From Nitrospirota bacterium (lineage in GTDB: Bacteria; Nitrospirota; JAOUDF01): a DNA stretch of 14,979 nucleotides. Both the position numbers and the translations under genes were made by a program. Below, piece by piece: positions 13,754 to 14,979 of this stretch; the stretch's first letter is position 1, and each line of letters begins with the position of its first letter. Under the pieces are notes generated by a model, which saw nothing but the letters and a program-made list of their open reading frames with translations, was not told the origin of the DNA and made no database searches. Location: assembly GCA_029859385.1 (NCBI GenBank), contig JAOUDF010000037.1:1-14979 (forward strand), read 5' to 3'.

Positions 13754-14979
13754 CTATTTAAGTACTACGCACCTTTGCTGTTTGATATGCGCTTCAAATT
13801 CGGGCCTGAAATGCTTGATGGCACTCGTTACCGGGCTGATGGCACCGTCGCCCAGCGGGCAGAAGGTCTTCCCCCGCATGTTGTCGGCGATGTCGAGGAG
13901 GAGTTCGATGTCGCCCTCCTTGCCGTGCCCCTCTTCGATCCGTTCGAGGATCATCTCGAGCCAGTTGGTACCCTCCCTGCACGGGGTGCACTTGCCGCAG
14001 GACTCGTGGGTGAAGAACTTGGCCAGTATCAGGCAGGTCTTGACGATACAGGTATCCTCGTCCATGACCATGGTAGCGCCGGAGCCCAGCATGGAGCCTG
14101 CCGCTGCCATGGAGTTGAAGTCCATCTTCGCGTCGAGCTGCGACTCTACCAGCATGGGGGTCGATGCACCGCCGGGGATCACCGCCTTGAACTTCTTGCC
14201 GTTTCTCATGCCGCCGGCATGCTCGAAGATGATCTCACGAAGTGTCGTCCCCATGGGGAGCTCGTAGACGCCGGGCTTGGCCACATGGCCGCTGATGGTA
14301 TAGATCTTCGGGCCGGGGCAGTTCTCGACACCGATCTTCGACCAGGCCTCCCCGCCCATCTCGAGGATCCTCGGGACGTTGGCCAGGGTCTCGACGTTGT
14401 TGACGACCGTCGGTTTGGCATAGGCACCCACGTTCACCGGGAAGGGCGGTTTGATACGGGGTTGCCCCTTCTTCCCTTCCAGCGACTCGATGAGCGCGGT
14501 CTCCTCACCGCATATATAGGCGCCGGCACCGGAGTGTACTTCAAGATGAAAGTTGACCCCCTTGCCGAGGATGTTGTCGCCCAGGTACCCCTTCTCCTTC
14601 GCCTCGTTGATCGCCTTGTAGAGGATATGGAACGCCGCCGGGTACTCGCCGCGGAGGTAGACATAACCGTACTCTGCTCCAAGGGCATAACCGGAGATGA
14701 TCATCCCCTCGATGAGGAGATGCGGGTCCTTCTCCAGGATAGGCCTATCCTTGAAGGTACCGGGTTCGCCCTCGTCGGCGTTGCACAGCAGGTACTTCGG
14801 CTTGTTCGGGTCGGCGGCCGAGAAACCCCACTTCATGTGGGTCGGGAAGCCCGCACCGCCACGGCCGCGAAGGCCGGAGGTCTTTACCTCGGCGATGACG
14901 TCCTGCGGCTGCATCTCCAGCGCCTTGGCCAGCGGCTTGTACCCGCCATCGGCCAGGTAGGTGTCGATGTGCGCGGAGT
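13754..14979 (-). CDS. nuoF: NADH-quinone oxidoreductase subunit F (5' end outside window)
   Basis: Carries the FMN, NADH site and N3 cluster of complex I; it takes electrons from NADH at the tip of the cytoplasmic arm. The reading frame is open to the window edge, so 21 codons precede the internal Met at 14914 and the true start lies outside. Counting from that Met, the glycine-rich GRGGAGFP motif (FMN/NADH binding) is at about residues 17-24 and NADEGEPGTFKDRP at 45-58. The N3 [4Fe-4S] ligands are C306, C309 and C312 (ESCGKCTPC) with C352 (TFCPLGDGA). The frame ends in a TAG 166 nt before nuoG. That gap carries a paired-hairpin repeat, so coupling to nuoG is looser than between most genes here. 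The identity is secure; whether an N-terminal 2Fe-2S thioredoxin-like domain is fused upstream, as in some relatives, cannot be seen. Confidence 0.97.
   Translation of the reverse strand, partial: SAHIDTYLADGGYKPLAKALEMQPQDVIAEVKTSGLRGRGGAGFPTHMKWGFSAADPNKPKYLLCNADEGEPGTFKDRPILEKDPHLLIEGMIISGYALGAEYGYVYLRGEYPAAFHILYKAINEAKEKGYLGDNILGKGVNFHLEVHSGAGAYICGEETALIESLEGKKGQPRIKPPFPVNVGAYAKPTVVNNVETLANVPRILEMGGEAWSKIGVENCPGPKIYTISGHVAKPGVYELPMGTTLREIIFEHAGGMRNGKKFKAVIPGGASTPMLVESQLDAKMDFNSMAAAGSMLGSGATMVMDEDTCIVKTCLILAKFFTHESCGKCTPCREGTNWLEMILERIEEGHGKEGDIELLLDIADNMRGKTFCPLGDGAISPVTSAIKHFRPEFEAHIKQQRCVVLK

Overview
The window reads almost entirely from the minus strand. It holds most of a respiratory complex I (NADH:quinone oxidoreductase) operon, followed downstream by a small accessory module. 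The gene order nuoF-G-H-I-J-K-L-M-N, the formate-dehydrogenase-like NuoG and the GC-rich coding sequence suggest a Geobacter-like member of the Desulfuromonadota. This taxonomic call is an inference from gene style and was not tested by any search.

Layout from right to left, the direction of transcription: nuoF (13754-14979, 5' end cut by the window edge), nuoG (10894-13587), nuoH (9865-10890), nuoI (9283-9747), nuoJ (8765-9280), nuoK (8452-8754), nuoL (6524-8443), nuoM (4900-6508, broken by a 2-nt frameshift near 6130) and nuoN (3297-4745). NuoF and NuoG belong to the electron-input arm (FMN, NADH site, Fe-S clusters). NuoI links the arms with two [4Fe-4S] clusters. NuoH forms the quinone chamber. 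NuoJ and NuoK, with the antiporter-like NuoL, NuoM and NuoN, form the proton-pumping membrane arm. Most neighbours are 2-15 nt apart. The three larger gaps (F|G, H|I, M|N) each hold one copy of the same dispersed repeat, made of two facing hairpins.

Left of nuoN, 3046-3296 is an AT-rich gap with promoter-like hexamers and a compact three-stem inverted-repeat structure. It leads into a two-gene module of clearly lower GC: an 86-aa protein of unknown function (2785-3045), translationally coupled through a TAATG overlap to an 832-aa SMC/Rad50-type ABC ATPase with a CPLC zinc hook and an extra C-terminal helical domain (287-2785). Such ATPases are common in phage-defence and DNA-conflict systems, so this pair is the best candidate for something undescribed. 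The ATPase stop codon abuts a short array of degenerate direct repeats (103-287), which may mark the edge of an acquired segment.

The main points for a second look are the ATPase module, the nuoM frameshift and its 3 x 42-bp repeat tail, the covarying paired hairpins in the operon gaps, and the three-stem element upstream of the module.
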